Below, piece after piece: positions 48,277 through 58,741 of a DNA stretch of 64,000 bases. This stretch comes from Geminocystis sp. NIES-3708 (GTDB lineage Bacteria; Cyanobacteriota; Cyanobacteriia; Cyanobacteriales; Cyanobacteriaceae), in contig NZ_AP014815.1 of assembly GCF_001548095.1 (NCBI RefSeq), positions 2,603,656 to 2,667,655 on the forward strand, read 5' to 3'. The notes beneath the pieces were generated by a model. The model was not told where the DNA came from. It saw nothing but the letters and a program-made list of their open reading frames with translations, and searched no databases. Position 1 is the first letter of the stretch, and each line of letters opens with the position of its first letter. A program made the translations under genes and the position numbers.

Positions 48277-48390
48277 ATAAGTAGATTTTATGAGTTTTAA
48301 AAATAAAAAATAGACAGTGAAAAATCTTTAATTTTCGTTACTAATAAGAATTTTAAATTTCCATTTTAATTGGTATAAGATATTAATTTA

Positions 48391-49731
48391 ATGAATAATC
48401 CTCGTCAATTGGCGTTTCAGGCTTTACAAAATGTTTATCAACGTCATGCTTATACTGATATTGCTTTAGACAGAGTTTTTACTTCCACTTCCATTTCTAG
48501 TTTTGATCGTCATTTAGTTTCTGAATTAGTCTATGGTATTGTTAGACGTAAAAGAACTTTAGATAGTCTTATCAATCAATTAGCAACGAAAAAGGCGACT
48601 CAACAACCCTTAAATTTACGTATCATTTTACAATTGGGATTATATCAATTACGGTATCTTGACAAAATTCCAGAATCGGCGGCAGTGAATAGTAGCGTTG
48701 ATTTAGCTAAAAAGAATGGTTTATCTAAACTTTCTGGTGTAGTCAATGGTATTCTACGATCATATCTTAGATTATCAGCAGAAGAAGATTCTTTAATTTT
48801 ACCATCAGATTTTATTCCTCGTTTAGGAGTTAAATATAGTTTTCCTGATTGGTTAGTTTCGCATTTTATTAATGAATTTAATGTTAAACAAACGAAAAAA
48901 TTATTAGATTGGTATAATCAATCTCCCTTTATTGATTTGAGAGTTAATTCTTTAAAAATTACAAAAGAAAACTTACAAGAAATTCTACTAAATAATGGTA
49001 TTGAAACAACTTTTTTACCGAATATTCCTCAAGGTTTAAGGTTAACTAATTCAGCAGGAAATATCACTAGATTAGATTGTTTTAAAGAGGGTTTATTTAC
49101 TATCCAAGATGCTAGTGCTCAACTTGTCACTAATTTTCTCAATCCTCAACCCCATGACACAATTATTGATGCTTGTGCTGCACCGGGTGGAAAAACGACT
49201 CATATGGCTGAATTAATGCAGGATACTGGTACAATTATAGGATGTGATCGCCAATTATCAAGGCTTAAAAAAGTAACAGAAAACGCCGAAAGATTGCAAT
49301 TAAAATCTATTCAGGTGGTAGAAGGTGATAGTAGCCAGTTGAGAGAATGGGAAAATAAAGCCGATAAAGTATTAGTAGATGTACCCTGTTCAGGTTTAGG
49401 CACATTACACAAAAATCCTGATATTCGTTGGCACAAAAAACCAGAAGACATTAAAGCATTAACCGAACTACAGTTAAAAATTCTCGAAAATTCAGCAAAA
49501 TGGGTTAAAAACAACGGTGTGTTAGTTTATTCTACTTGTACCTTGAATAAAGAAGAAAACGAAAACATTATCACCAAATTTTTAGTCAATAATTCTCAAT
49601 GGCAATTAGACACAAAAAATAATAATCCAAATTTTGATTTTTCGATAACATCAAAGGGAATAGTTAAAATATTTCCTCCTGTTGATAATATGGATGGATT
49701 TTTTATGGCTAAATTAATAAAAGGAGAGTAG
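48391..49731 (+). CDS. rsmB: 16S rRNA (cytosine-967-C5)-methyltransferase
   Basis: 446 residues. The N-terminal NusB-like RNA-binding domain (PRQLAFQALQNVYQRHAYTD) is followed by the SAM-dependent m5C domain: ACAAPGGKTTHMAELM, VLVDVPCSGLGTLHKNPDIR with the catalytic-pair Cys, and VYSTCTLNKEENE with the second Cys. Its last codons contain the AAGGAG ribosome site of the next gene, so translation of the two is probably linked. Confidence 0.95.
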   Translation: MNNPRQLAFQALQNVYQRHAYTDIALDRVFTSTSISSFDRHLVSELVYGIVRRKRTLDSLINQLATKKATQQPLNLRIILQLGLYQLRYLDKIPESAAVNSSVDLAKKNGLSKLSGVVNGILRSYLRLSAEEDSLILPSDFIPRLGVKYSFPDWLVSHFINEFNVKQTKKLLDWYNQSPFIDLRVNSLKITKENLQEILLNNGIETTFLPNIPQGLRLTNSAGNITRLDCFKEGLFTIQDASAQLVTNFLNPQPHDTIIDACAAPGGKTTHMAELMQDTGTIIGCDRQLSRLKKVTENAERLQLKSIQVVEGDSSQLREWENKADKVLVDVPCSGLGTLHKNPDIRWHKKPEDIKALTELQLKILENSAKWVKNNGVLVYSTCTLNKEENENIITKFLVNNSQWQLDTKNNNPNFDFSITSKGIVKIFPPVDNMDGFFMAKLIKGE

Positions 49732-49734
49732 TTT

Positions 49735-50154
49735 ATGACAACTGAAAATAAGACTAAATTATTGGTTAAAATTTTGGTAGGCACAGCATGGATTGATGGT
49801 ATTATTCAACCTCAAGAAAGAAAATATTTACAAAAAGTTGTGACAGAAAATAACCTTAATGAAGATTCAGATATTAAATCTTTATTATCAGAAATTAAGT
49901 CTGTCAATCCTAATCAATGTTATGAATGGTTAGAAGAATATTTAGGTAGTCATCCTACTACTGAAGATTACGAGGAATTATTAGGGGGTATCAGTGCCTT
50001 AGTTTACAGTGATGGTGATGTAGATATTCAAGAGGCTAAACTATTAAGTCGTTTACAAAATTTAGATCCTCATTCCCAAGAGAAAAAATCTAGTTTTGAG
50101 CAAATTCTTCAATCTATTCGGCAATTATACCATAAGGCGATCGCTAGTAACTAA
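49735..50154 (+). CDS. TerB-like protein
   Basis: 139 residues resembling the TerB/DjlA helical fold: LLVKILVGTAWIDGIIQPQE near the N-terminus and YSDGDVDIQEAKLLSRLQNL in the middle, the two acidic metal-binding motifs of the family (D-G-x2-x2-E). Starts 3 bp after rsmB. TerB proteins are linked to metal stress and membrane complexes, but single cyanobacterial copies are uncharacterised. No other ter genes are nearby. Confidence 0.8.
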   Translation: MTTENKTKLLVKILVGTAWIDGIIQPQERKYLQKVVTENNLNEDSDIKSLLSEIKSVNPNQCYEWLEEYLGSHPTTEDYEELLGGISALVYSDGDVDIQEAKLLSRLQNLDPHSQEKKSSFEQILQSIRQLYHKAIASN

Positions 50155-50250
50155 AAATTTATCTCACAAAATTTTGTAAGGGTGAGTGATATTCACCCAA
50201 ATTAATGATGATTTATTTAGAGAAACAAGTTAATGATTAACAACATTAAA

Positions 50251-52182
50251 TTATTTCTCTAATTCCGATAATTCCATCCATTTTTCTGTTGCTTTATCTA
50301 TTTCTTTATTAACTTGTGCTAATTCTGCTGTTAAATTATTTAAAGTTTCATAATCTTGATTAGAATGATATAATTTTTTTTCTATTTCTACTTTTGTACT
50401 TTCTAAATCAGGAATAATTTTGGTTTCTAGTTTTTCTAATTCTCGTCTTTGATAAGCTGATAATCTTTTATAATTGTTATCTGATTTATTTTCTTTTTCT
50501 TGATTATTTTTAACTTCTTTAATTATTTTATTATTGGCATTTTTTTCTTCTTGAGTTTGTTTTTCTTCTTTCTTTTTACAATCTAAATAAACAGAATAAT
50601 TACCCGGATATTGACGTAAATTACCATTACTTTCAAAGGCAAAAATAGTATCTACCGTACGATCAAGAAAATAACGATCATGAGATACAACTATTACACA
50701 ACCCTTAAAAGACTCAATATATTCTTCTAATACAGCTAAAGTTTGGACATCTAAATCATTGGTAGGTTCATCTAATATTAATACATTAGGATTACTAATT
50801 AACATCCTTAGTAAAAATAAACGACGTTTTTCACCTCCTGATAATTTAGCAATAGGAGAATATTGTTGATTGGGAGTAAATAAAAATCTTTCTAATAATT
50901 GAGAAGCACTTATCTGACTTCCATCACTGGTTTCAATAAATGTAGCTACATCTTTAATATATTCTATAGCCCGTTGTTCATTTTGAGCTGCCGTAATTAA
51001 ACTGTCAGAATGTTGATCAAAATAACCAATATGAATTGTACTGCCAATCTCCACTTTACCGCTATCTGGCTCAATTTTTGCCATAATTAAATTCATCAGG
51101 GTTGACTTACCAACACCGTTACCACCGATAATACCTACTCTGTCATCAGGTGCAAATTTATAAGTAAATTCTTTAATTAAAATTCGATTGCCGTAAGATT
51201 TGCTAACATTATCTAATTCAATAACTTTTTTGCCAATGCGACGACTAGGAGTATCAATTTCTACCTTCCCTTGAGCTTGTTTAAACTCTCGATCTTTCAT
51301 ATCATAGATACGATCAATTCTTGCTTTTTGTTTTGTACTACGGGCTTTAGGTCCTCGTTTAAGCCATTCTAATTCTCTTCTAAGTACCCCCTGATGTTTT
51401 CGCTGACTACTAGCTACTGATTCTTCTGCTAAGGCTTTCTTTTCGAGATAATAGCTATAGTTACCAGCATAGCTATACATATCCCCTCGATCAATTTCCA
51501 AAATACGAGTTGTAACTTGATCCAGAAAATATCGATCATGGGTAATCAAGAAAATTGCACCTCGAAACTTCTGCATATATTCCTGTAACCATTGCACAGA
51601 CTCGGCATCAAGATGGTTAGTGGGTTCATCCATTAATAATAAATCAGGATCAGCCATTAAAGCAGAAGCAAGAGCGACTCTTTTACGATAACCTCCTGAT
51701 AAATCACCCATTTTGGCATCAAAATCGCTAATTCCGAGTTTATCAAGAATAATTTTGGCGTTAGTTTCTGCATCCCAAGCATTAGCTGCGTTAATTTTTT
51801 CTGTCACCTTTGCTAATTTATTCATTAACTCTTCCTGAGCGACACCTTCAGCTAAGGCGAGATGATGGGATAAATCTTCATATTGTTTAATCCATTGCAT
51901 TTGTTCACCACTATAGACAAAAACTTGTTCTAAAACAGTGTTATTTGGCTCAATTTCAGGTTGTTGAGGAAGATAAATAATTTTTGAGCCTGATTTTACT
52001 ACCATCTCTCCGCTATCATAAGGCTCTAATCCTGATAGAATCTTGAGAAGGGTTGATTTTCCCGAACCGTTAACTCCAATTAAACCTACTTTATCGTTAT
52101 CATCGATGCTAAAATTGGCATCCTTGAGAATTTCTTTGATTCCAAAATCTTTTTTGAGGGATTGTGTCGTAATAATAGCCAT
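50251..52182 (-). CDS. ABC-F family ATPase (Uup-like)
   Basis: 643 residues with two ABC domains and no membrane segment. Walker A GVNGSGKST and GGNGVGKST, signatures LSGGYRKRVALASALM and LSGGEKRRLFLLRML, and Walker B LLLMDEPTNHLD and LILDEPTNDLD. The interdomain linker is basic (LKRGPKARSTKQKARIDRI), and a C-terminal coiled coil (YQRRELEKLETKIIPDLEST) follows a Lys/Glu/Asn-rich hinge, as in Uup. Such proteins act on ribosomes or branched DNA. Single gene. Confidence 0.92.
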   Translation of the reverse strand: MAIITTQSLKKDFGIKEILKDANFSIDDNDKVGLIGVNGSGKSTLLKILSGLEPYDSGEMVVKSGSKIIYLPQQPEIEPNNTVLEQVFVYSGEQMQWIKQYEDLSHHLALAEGVAQEELMNKLAKVTEKINAANAWDAETNAKIILDKLGISDFDAKMGDLSGGYRKRVALASALMADPDLLLMDEPTNHLDAESVQWLQEYMQKFRGAIFLITHDRYFLDQVTTRILEIDRGDMYSYAGNYSYYLEKKALAEESVASSQRKHQGVLRRELEWLKRGPKARSTKQKARIDRIYDMKDREFKQAQGKVEIDTPSRRIGKKVIELDNVSKSYGNRILIKEFTYKFAPDDRVGIIGGNGVGKSTLMNLIMAKIEPDSGKVEIGSTIHIGYFDQHSDSLITAAQNEQRAIEYIKDVATFIETSDGSQISASQLLERFLFTPNQQYSPIAKLSGGEKRRLFLLRMLISNPNVLILDEPTNDLDVQTLAVLEEYIESFKGCVIVVSHDRYFLDRTVDTIFAFESNGNLRQYPGNYSVYLDCKKKEEKQTQEEKNANNKIIKEVKNNQEKENKSDNNYKRLSAYQRRELEKLETKIIPDLESTKVEIEKKLYHSNQDYETLNNLTAELAQVNKEIDKATEKWMELSELEK

Positions 52183-52508
52183 TTAAAAAGGAGTAGTATA
52201 TAGAAGTTATTTGAAATAATTATTATTCCATATAAGAGATTGCAAAATATAATTATCTATTCTTAATATATCAATAATTTAGCTTTAAGCTCAGACGCAT
52301 TTAAGTTGACAGGTGAAGTTAGGCAATAGGTAAGATTTTCTTAAATTTTTTACTAATTTTAAAAAATTTAAGTTAAATACGTTTTAGCTTAATTTAGTAG
52401 ACTTCTTGCACAAGTCAGACAATTAGCAATAATTATTAAAATTGATAATTTTTTTACCTTAAATAGATTTTAATTTTTATTTTACAAGAAGTGAGATTTT
52501 TAGAAATA
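52183..52508. other. 326-bp intergenic stretch
   Basis: Upstream region of the ABC-F gene and downstream of the antiporter gene (both on the minus strand). It includes a TAGACTTCTT-family repeat at 52398 and related sequence to about 52497. No ORF or RNA gene seen. Confidence 0.5.
52398..52497. repeat. TAGACTTCTT-family repeat, possible degenerate MITE
   Basis: TAGACTTCTTGCACAAGTCAG (52398-52418) matches the palindrome at 792-812 except in the loop. About 70 bp further on, ACAAGAAGTGAGAT (52484-52497) is an imperfect inverse of it, so the two may be the ends of a decayed ~100-bp element. Confidence 0.45.
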
Positions 52509-54164
52509 TTAGCTATCGGTGGTCAACTTTGGCGGTACAGTAAAATTTACAGATTGATTTTCTACCAAAATTACTGGAATGGCACTGGTTTCTAAGACGG
52601 TTTGTGATTTTGAACTGATTAAAACATTTTCCCAATGATTATGTCCTCGTTTTCCAATGATTAATTCCACTACCTTATAATAATCAGCTACCTTAACAAT
52701 TTCTTCTGGTATTACTCCCACCGTAGTGATAAAACGATAGCGAATATCTGCTAGTAATGTTTGGGTTTGTGCCTCTAAATATTGAAGGATTTGAGGATCA
52801 TCTTGTTCTACAACGTGCAAAACTATTACTTCCGCATTACTGCGACGGGCTAATTCTGCTACTTTTAATAAAACCGTATTAGTTAAAGGTGAATTATCAA
52901 TAGCCGCTAATAATCTTAACTGACGATTTAAAGTGACTTTAGTGGGATCAACTTCGCCTTTTTCTAACAATTTAGGTGCAAAAATAGGTATTGCCCATGC
53001 GCCTAAAGGTGCAGTGACGAGGATTGACAGAACGGCGATCGCCAAAATACTATCACCTCCAGCAATACCCTGAGTCAAAGGAATTGCACCAATAGCCGCT
53101 TGAACTGTAGCTTTAGCTGAATTACCCGGTAATAAAAAAAGACGTTCTCCCCAAGTCCAATTACTACCTAGGGTTGACAAATACCATCCCAAAGTTCTTC
53201 CAATTAAAGTACCAATTATTAAAATCAACAACCCTGTCATTAAGCTATTGCCTAAGACATTTAACTGAATACTTGCACCTAAAAGCACAAACAGAAAAAT
53301 TTGAGCAACTTCCCAAAGCCCATCAAAACCAGCTCTTAAAATTCGTGCTAAAGGAGCATCTAATTCAATTAAGAAAAAACCTAATGCCATAACCGCAAGA
53401 TAACCAGAGAAAATAGGCATTTTTTCTCCTAAAACCACTAATAAAAGAGCAAAACCTGCCGTAATAAATGTATCTTGTACAGCATTTTGAGTCCAATTTT
53501 GTTTTACTAAGAGGGAAACTAATAAATGAGCGGTTAGCCAACCCATCAAAATTCCTAAACCAATTTGACAAACAACTTGAAAAGGCAGTAAGAATAAAGG
53601 AGAAACGCTAAAACCAGCAAAAGAGAAAGAAACAGAGCTATTGCCTAAAAATGCCATTAATAAGCTAAAAACCAATAATAACAACACATCAGACAATGCA
53701 CTTCCCGTTAAAATTGCATCAGGAATACCTTTATTTACCCCCCAACCTAAACTTTTTAAGCGTAACATTGCGGGTACAATTACCGCAGGAGACTCTGCAC
53801 CAATAATGCAACCTAATAATAAACCTGTGGGAAAATCAAAGTTTAAAATCAACATGGCGGCAAAAGCAATCGCGATCGCCTCAAATGTAGCAGGTAAAAA
53901 ACCTAACCGTAATGCCACAGTTCCCTGCTGGGCAAGTTTCTCTGTGTCTAAACCTAAACCTGCTTTCATCAGAATAACCATTACAGCGATGATTCTTAAG
54001 CTAGGAGCAGAGTTTAACACATCAGAAGCTAAAACATTACTCACTTGTGGACCTAAAATTATTCCTACTACAATTAAACCCACAAGGGCTGGAATTTTAG
54101 CACGACTAAAAACTTGACTAACAAAAAAACCTAATAGAATAATCCATAAAATACTCTCTAGCAT
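52509..54164 (-). CDS. Cation:proton antiporter (CPA2 type) fused to a universal stress domain
   Basis: 551 residues. The first ~390 form about 12 membrane helices of the Na+/H+ exchanger/KefB type, for example PALVGLIVVGIILGPQVSNV, GLLLGCIIGAESPAVIVPAM and GLLILIIGTLIGRTLGWYLS. The C-terminal ~140 residues are a UspA-like domain (LRLLAAIDNSPLTNTVLLKV ... VVELIIGKRGHNHWENVLIS, SAIPVILVENQSV). The USP domain may gate transport in response to nucleotide. Substrate ion unknown. Upstream lies the IS element. Confidence 0.9.
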   Translation of the reverse strand: MLESILWIILLGFFVSQVFSRAKIPALVGLIVVGIILGPQVSNVLASDVLNSAPSLRIIAVMVILMKAGLGLDTEKLAQQGTVALRLGFLPATFEAIAIAFAAMLILNFDFPTGLLLGCIIGAESPAVIVPAMLRLKSLGWGVNKGIPDAILTGSALSDVLLLLVFSLLMAFLGNSSVSFSFAGFSVSPLFLLPFQVVCQIGLGILMGWLTAHLLVSLLVKQNWTQNAVQDTFITAGFALLLVVLGEKMPIFSGYLAVMALGFFLIELDAPLARILRAGFDGLWEVAQIFLFVLLGASIQLNVLGNSLMTGLLILIIGTLIGRTLGWYLSTLGSNWTWGERLFLLPGNSAKATVQAAIGAIPLTQGIAGGDSILAIAVLSILVTAPLGAWAIPIFAPKLLEKGEVDPTKVTLNRQLRLLAAIDNSPLTNTVLLKVAELARRSNAEVIVLHVVEQDDPQILQYLEAQTQTLLADIRYRFITTVGVIPEEIVKVADYYKVVELIIGKRGHNHWENVLISSKSQTVLETSAIPVILVENQSVNFTVPPKLTTDS

Positions 54165-54245
54165 TTTTCCTTTTAAAATTTAAGTATCGATAACAGTTAA
54201 TTTAAAACTAATTTAAAGAAAATTACAATTTTAAGTAAATTCTTT

Positions 54246-54278
54246 CCTAGTCTCTTAGTCTTCTAGTCTCCTAGTCTC
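54246..54278. repeat. Octanucleotide array, YYTAGTCT, left part
   Basis: CCTAGTCT, CTTAGTCT, TCTAGTCT, CCTAGTCT plus C, in perfect 8-bp period, broken here by the IS element. The array resumes at 55767. Removing the element and one 9-bp duplication restores six contiguous units. Confidence 0.88.
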
Positions 54279-55766
54279 CATTGATTAGAAGTTAAGGCTA
54301 AAAGCAGGGTGTCAAGTGATTTTCAAAGAAAAAATTTTTTCGATTTTTGCCCACTTCTGGAAATAGGGCGATAATTAATTTTTGCCTCGGTTTTCTCCTC
54401 CTTTTTATAATTCCTAAATCCCTATTTTCTGGTGCTGAAAAATATTTTACTGGGTCTTTTATTTTTCCTTTATTATATGCAACTATAAAATGATATAAGC
54501 CTCTATATATCATTTCTATTGATACGTCATCAAATGGTAATGATAATTCTTCTGCTACGGCATCTCCCAAATCTATTAATATGCCATAAAATAGCCAAGT
54601 TCCCCATATTTGTAACTTAATTCCATTGATTGAACCTGTCCATAAATAACTCAAACCTAATAATCTTTTTACTATATTAAATGCTTCTTCTATTCGCCAA
54701 CGTTTCCCATATAAATTAGCAACAACATAAGGAGGTAAAATCTCAGGATCTATTACCGATGTTAAATAAGAATGCCATTTATTTTTTGATCTAATTTCAA
54801 TTAAACGTAACGTAATAATTGCCGTTTCTTTTTTGTCACAACCGATATTTATCAAGCTATCTCTTAAATCATGACTATTTGTAAATCGTTTTAATATTTC
54901 TACAGATGCCCCTTTTTTTATTCTGGTTATAAAATCAATATTTCTTTTTATTAATTTTTGCCAAAATAGAAAATGATAAAATCCTCTATCCAATAATAAT
55001 AGAGTTTTACTTTTTACTAAATCAAGAATATTTTGCTCAAATTTAACATCGGAAATACTTGGATTTTCTTCTACCCAAATTTCTACTGGTAATCTCGTGG
55101 CTAAATCCATGACTACTGCCATTTTTCCCACTAATTTTCCTATAGGAATATCTTTTAAACTGTCTAATTTTCTGAACAATGCTTCTAATGTTGAACCATC
55201 AACAATCCAAATCTGACTGAATTTTGTTAAAGAAAAACAGACACTATCAGGAAGTCGGCGATTCGTTCTATCTTGCCATCTTTGTTTTAATTTTGGCAAT
55301 AATTCTTTAAATACTTGTTCAAATAAAATAGATGGAAATGTTAAAAATCTCTCTGCCAGTGCTTTCTGACTAACTGTAGTCGGATTTACCCATAAAAAGG
55401 CTTCTCGATTTAACATACGAGTCAACTCATTGACACTAGGAACATTTCGCCATAAAAGAGTCAAGATTGCTGCCGTCATTAATGACAAATTAAGAATACG
55501 ATTTCTCATTCCTAAATCACGAAACAAACCTTCTTGTGCAAAAATAGAAGGCGTTAACAGTTCAGACAAATGTGAAACAATAGCCTCATTTTCCATCAAC
55601 GGATGATGTTGTTTCCTCGCATGATCTCGGTTAATTTTTTTAGCCATCAAAAGTAATAAAGAGTAAATACTCTAAAAGATTAGCACTAATAAGGTTTTCA
55701 GCTATTTATTAACTTTTATTGCGAAGGGGTTGATTTTTTTCTCATTTGTTTAACTTCTTACCAATG
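54279..55766 (-). mobile_element. Complete IS4-family insertion sequence (1488 bp)
   Basis: The left end CATTGATTAGAAGTTAA (54279-54295) and right end TTAACTTCTTACCAATG (55750-55766) are inverted repeats matching at 15 of 17 positions. The flanks carry the 9-bp direct repeat CCTAGTCTC (54270-54278 and 55767-55775). Because the target is itself an 8-bp repeat, the duplication call is slightly ambiguous. It encodes one intact transposase. Confidence 0.9.
54298..55647 (-). CDS. IS4-family transposase
   Basis: 449 residues from ATG 55647 (a TTG just before adds one residue). The DDE triad is visible: Asp150 in IVDGSTLEAL, Asp220 in LLLDRGFY and Glu320 in YGKRWRIEEAFNIVKR, the last giving the Y-2x-R-3x-E-6x-K signature of IS4. 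The frame is uninterrupted, so the enzyme may be active. The stop codon lies 3 bp inside the left inverted repeat boundary region. Confidence 0.93.
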   Translation of the reverse strand: MAKKINRDHARKQHHPLMENEAIVSHLSELLTPSIFAQEGLFRDLGMRNRILNLSLMTAAILTLLWRNVPSVNELTRMLNREAFLWVNPTTVSQKALAERFLTFPSILFEQVFKELLPKLKQRWQDRTNRRLPDSVCFSLTKFSQIWIVDGSTLEALFRKLDSLKDIPIGKLVGKMAVVMDLATRLPVEIWVEENPSISDVKFEQNILDLVKSKTLLLLDRGFYHFLFWQKLIKRNIDFITRIKKGASVEILKRFTNSHDLRDSLINIGCDKKETAIITLRLIEIRSKNKWHSYLTSVIDPEILPPYVVANLYGKRWRIEEAFNIVKRLLGLSYLWTGSINGIKLQIWGTWLFYGILIDLGDAVAEELSLPFDDVSIEMIYRGLYHFIVAYNKGKIKDPVKYFSAPENRDLGIIKRRRKPRQKLIIALFPEVGKNRKNFFFENHLTPCF

Positions 55767-55791
55767 CCTAGTCTCCTAGTCTTCTAGTCTC
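55767..55791. repeat. Octanucleotide array, YYTAGTCT, right part
   Basis: CCTAGTCT, CCTAGTCT, TCTAGTCT, C continues the array interrupted by the IS element. The first nine bases are the right copy of the target duplication. Confidence 0.88.
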
Positions 55792-56015
55792 ATCTTGATC
55801 AAAAATTATATGATTCACTCAGGTATCTATTACCCTAAAATGATGGTCAAAATATGCTAAAATGTAACGATTAATAGAATAATCATGATTTAATCGTTAA
55901 ACATCGCTAATTTAACAAAAAAAGCGATAAATTAACCAAAAATCATTAAATTTAACTACTGCAATCCTCAAACTAATTATCGCAGTAGATAACTAATCAT
56001 AGCTTAAAAATACAT

Positions 56016-58592
56016 ATGACATCTATCCAAGAACGCATAGTACCCATTAACTTAACTAACGAAATGTCTCGCTCTTACCTCGAATACGCCATGAGCGTTA
56101 TTGTCGGTAGGGCGTTACCTGACGCTAGGGATGGATTAAAACCTGTTCATCGACGCATTCTTTACGCTATGTATGAATTAGGATTAATGCCCGATCGCCC
56201 TTTTCGTAAATGTGCTAGGGTTGTAGGGGAAGTTTTGGGTAAATATCACCCCCACGGTGACACGGCGGTATATGATGCCTTGGTGAGGATGGCACAAGAT
56301 TTTTCCATGCGTAACCCCCTCATAAATGGCCATGGAAATTTCGGCAGTGTTGATAATGATCCTCCAGCGGCGATGCGTTATACAGAGTGCCGTTTACAGG
56401 CTTTGGCGACTAATGGTTTATTACGAGATATTGAAGCAGAAACCGTTGATTATATTGATAACTTTGATGGTTCGCAACAAGAGCCTGTCGTATTACCAGC
56501 GAGAATACCCCAATTATTATTAAATGGTGCAACGGGTATCGCTGTGGGTATGGCTACCAATATTCCTCCTCATAATTTAGGGGAATTAATCAATGGTGCA
56601 GTGGCGATGATTCACAATCCTGACATTACGGACTTGGAGTTAATGCAATACATACCAGGTCCTGATTTTCCCACAGGTGCACAAATTTTGGGCAGACAAG
56701 GCATAAAAGACGCTTATACCACTGGTAGAGGTTCAATTACCATGAGGGGTGTCGCCAATATTGAAACGGTTTCTAATAAAGGCAGACAGGATAAAGAAGC
56801 GATTATTGTCACCGAGTTACCCTATCAAACTAATAAAGCGGCATTGATTGAAAAAATTGCTGAATTAGTAAATGATAAAAAAATTGATGGTATTTCTGAT
56901 ATCCGAGATGAAAGCGATCGCAACGGGATGCGTATTGTGATTGAATTGAAACGGGATGCTTACCCTAGAGTTGTTTTAAATAATTTATATAAACAAACGG
57001 CTATTCAAAGCAATTTTGGGGCAAATATGTTGGCTTTAGTGAATAATGAGCCACAATTATTAACAATTCGCAAGTTTTTAGAAGTTTTCCTCGAATTTCG
57101 TGTCGAAACGATTATCAGACGCACTCGTTATTTACTCAAAAAAGCCGAAGAAAGAGATCATTTATTACAAGGCTTATTAATCGCACTTAATAATCTCGAT
57201 GCGGTGATTAGAATTATTCGAGGTGCAGCAGATACGGCAACGGCAAAACAAGAGTTAATCACTAATTTTGAACTTTCGGAAACCCAAGCCGATGCTATTT
57301 TACAGATGCAATTACGCCGTTTAACAGCCCTTGAAGCGGAAAAAATCGAAGCTGAACATCAAGACTTAATGACCCAAATTATTGATCTTAATGATATATT
57401 AGCTCGAAAAGAACGAATTGACACTATTATTGAGGCGGAATTAGCGGAAATTAAAACTCTTCATGCTACTCCTAGACGTACAGAAATTGTCCAAAATGAC
57501 GGTGATTTAGGAGATATAGATTTAATCGCTAATGAGCAAGTTGTGATTTTATTGACGAAACAAGGCTATTTGAAAAAAATGCTCGTCAATACTTTTGAAG
57601 CCCAAAATCGAGCTACCAGAGGCAAATCTGGGGCAAAAATTAAAGACGATGATGTCATTGAACATTTCTTCACAGGATGCGATCATGATCGAGTATTATT
57701 CTTTAGTGATAAAGGAGTCGTGTATGGACTTAGTGCTTATCAAATACCTTCAAGTTCTCGTACTGCAAGAGGTGTTCCCATCGTACAACTATTACCCGTT
57801 GCCAGTGATGAGAAAATTACTTCAATCATACCCGTAAGCGAGTTTACTGATCATGAATATTTAGTAATGCTTACCAAAAAAGGGTTTATCAAAAAAACTG
57901 CTCTTTCTGCTTTTGGGAATATTCGTAGTAACGGTTTAATTGCCATTTCTTTAGAGGATAATGATGAATTGCGTTGGGTAAGATTAGCAACGGAAGATGA
58001 TAGTATTCTCATCGGTTCTCGTCGTGGTATGGCGATTCATTTCCATGCTGATAATCAACAATTACGCCCTCTCAGTCGTACAGCAAAAGGCGTTAAATCA
58101 ATGAAATTGCGTACCGGTGATCAAATTATCAGTATGGATATTTTACCTTCTCAAGTCGTAGCAAATATCGCTGAAGCGGGAGAAAATGACGATGAGGAAA
58201 ATATTGATATTGAAAATGAAGAAGAACTAACTAATGATACCAGTAAAGATGCTCCTTGGGCTTTAGCAGTGACGACTAGCGGTTATGGGAAAAGAGTGCC
58301 TGTTACTCAATTCCGTTTACAAAGACGGGCTGGTATTGGAGTCAAAGCTATTCGTTTCCGTAAACCGAAAGAGGAATTAGCCGCTTTACATATCGTTAAT
58401 GGTGATGATGAGTTTATGATTATTACTACTCGTGGTATTATTATCCGTTGTGATGTCAATGCTGTTTCTCTCCAATCTCGTAATGCTAGTGGAGTAAGGG
58501 TACAAAAACTCGATTCTGATGATGCGATCGCAGGTATTGCATTAGTACCACCATCAGAAGAAGGGGAAGAGTCAGTGATAACCGAAGAATAA
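56016..58592 (+). CDS. gyrA: DNA gyrase subunit A
   Basis: 858 residues. The N-terminal breakage-reunion domain has catalytic Tyr122 in [10 protein letters not shown] and the quinolone-region segment [17 protein letters not shown] (Thr83, Asp87). The C-terminal half holds six beta-pinwheel blades; the divergent GyrA-box [10 protein letters not shown] (~residue 530) is the form seen in cyanobacteria and supports gyrase rather than topoisomerase IV. An acidic insert ([19 protein letters not shown]) lies between blades near 730. About 240 bp of leader lie between the octamer array and the gene. Confidence 0.95.
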   Translation: MTSIQERIVPINLTNEMSRSYLEYAMSVIVGRALPDARDGLKPVHRRILYAMYELGLMPDRPFRKCARVVGEVLGKYHPHGDTAVYDALVRMAQDFSMRNPLINGHGNFGSVDNDPPAAMRYTECRLQALATNGLLRDIEAETVDYIDNFDGSQQEPVVLPARIPQLLLNGATGIAVGMATNIPPHNLGELINGAVAMIHNPDITDLELMQYIPGPDFPTGAQILGRQGIKDAYTTGRGSITMRGVANIETVSNKGRQDKEAIIVTELPYQTNKAALIEKIAELVNDKKIDGISDIRDESDRNGMRIVIELKRDAYPRVVLNNLYKQTAIQSNFGANMLALVNNEPQLLTIRKFLEVFLEFRVETIIRRTRYLLKKAEERDHLLQGLLIALNNLDAVIRIIRGAADTATAKQELITNFELSETQADAILQMQLRRLTALEAEKIEAEHQDLMTQIIDLNDILARKERIDTIIEAELAEIKTLHATPRRTEIVQNDGDLGDIDLIANEQVVILLTKQGYLKKMLVNTFEAQNRATRGKSGAKIKDDDVIEHFFTGCDHDRVLFFSDKGVVYGLSAYQIPSSSRTARGVPIVQLLPVASDEKITSIIPVSEFTDHEYLVMLTKKGFIKKTALSAFGNIRSNGLIAISLEDNDELRWVRLATEDDSILIGSRRGMAIHFHADNQQLRPLSRTAKGVKSMKLRTGDQIISMDILPSQVVANIAEAGENDDEENIDIENEEELTNDTSKDAPWALAVTTSGYGKRVPVTQFRLQRRAGIGVKAIRFRKPKEELAALHIVNGDDEFMIITTRGIIIRCDVNAVSLQSRNASGVRVQKLDSDDAIAGIALVPPSEEGEESVITEE

Positions 58593-58631
58593 TAATTAAT
58601 AAGTAATAATTAATAAGTAATAAGTAATAGT
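58590..58631. repeat. Heptanucleotide tandem array, TAATAAK x6
   Basis: TAATAAT, TAATAAG, TAATAAT, TAATAAG, TAATAAG, TAATAGT in 7-bp period. The first TAA is the gyrA stop codon itself. Longest of the five 3'-end heptamer arrays in the window. Confidence 0.85.
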
Positions 58632-58741
58632 TGATTATTATTTTCATTCCTCACGATTTATTTAAGTATGATTCCCCATACGGTATATTCCTATTAAACC
58701 CTACATATTTCTAATATTATCAACCCAGAAATAAAGATTAA

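Noticed and set aside
53641-54117. 158-codon frame antisense to the antiporter
   Set aside because: It is the complement of membrane-helix codons and has no ribosome site or family signature.
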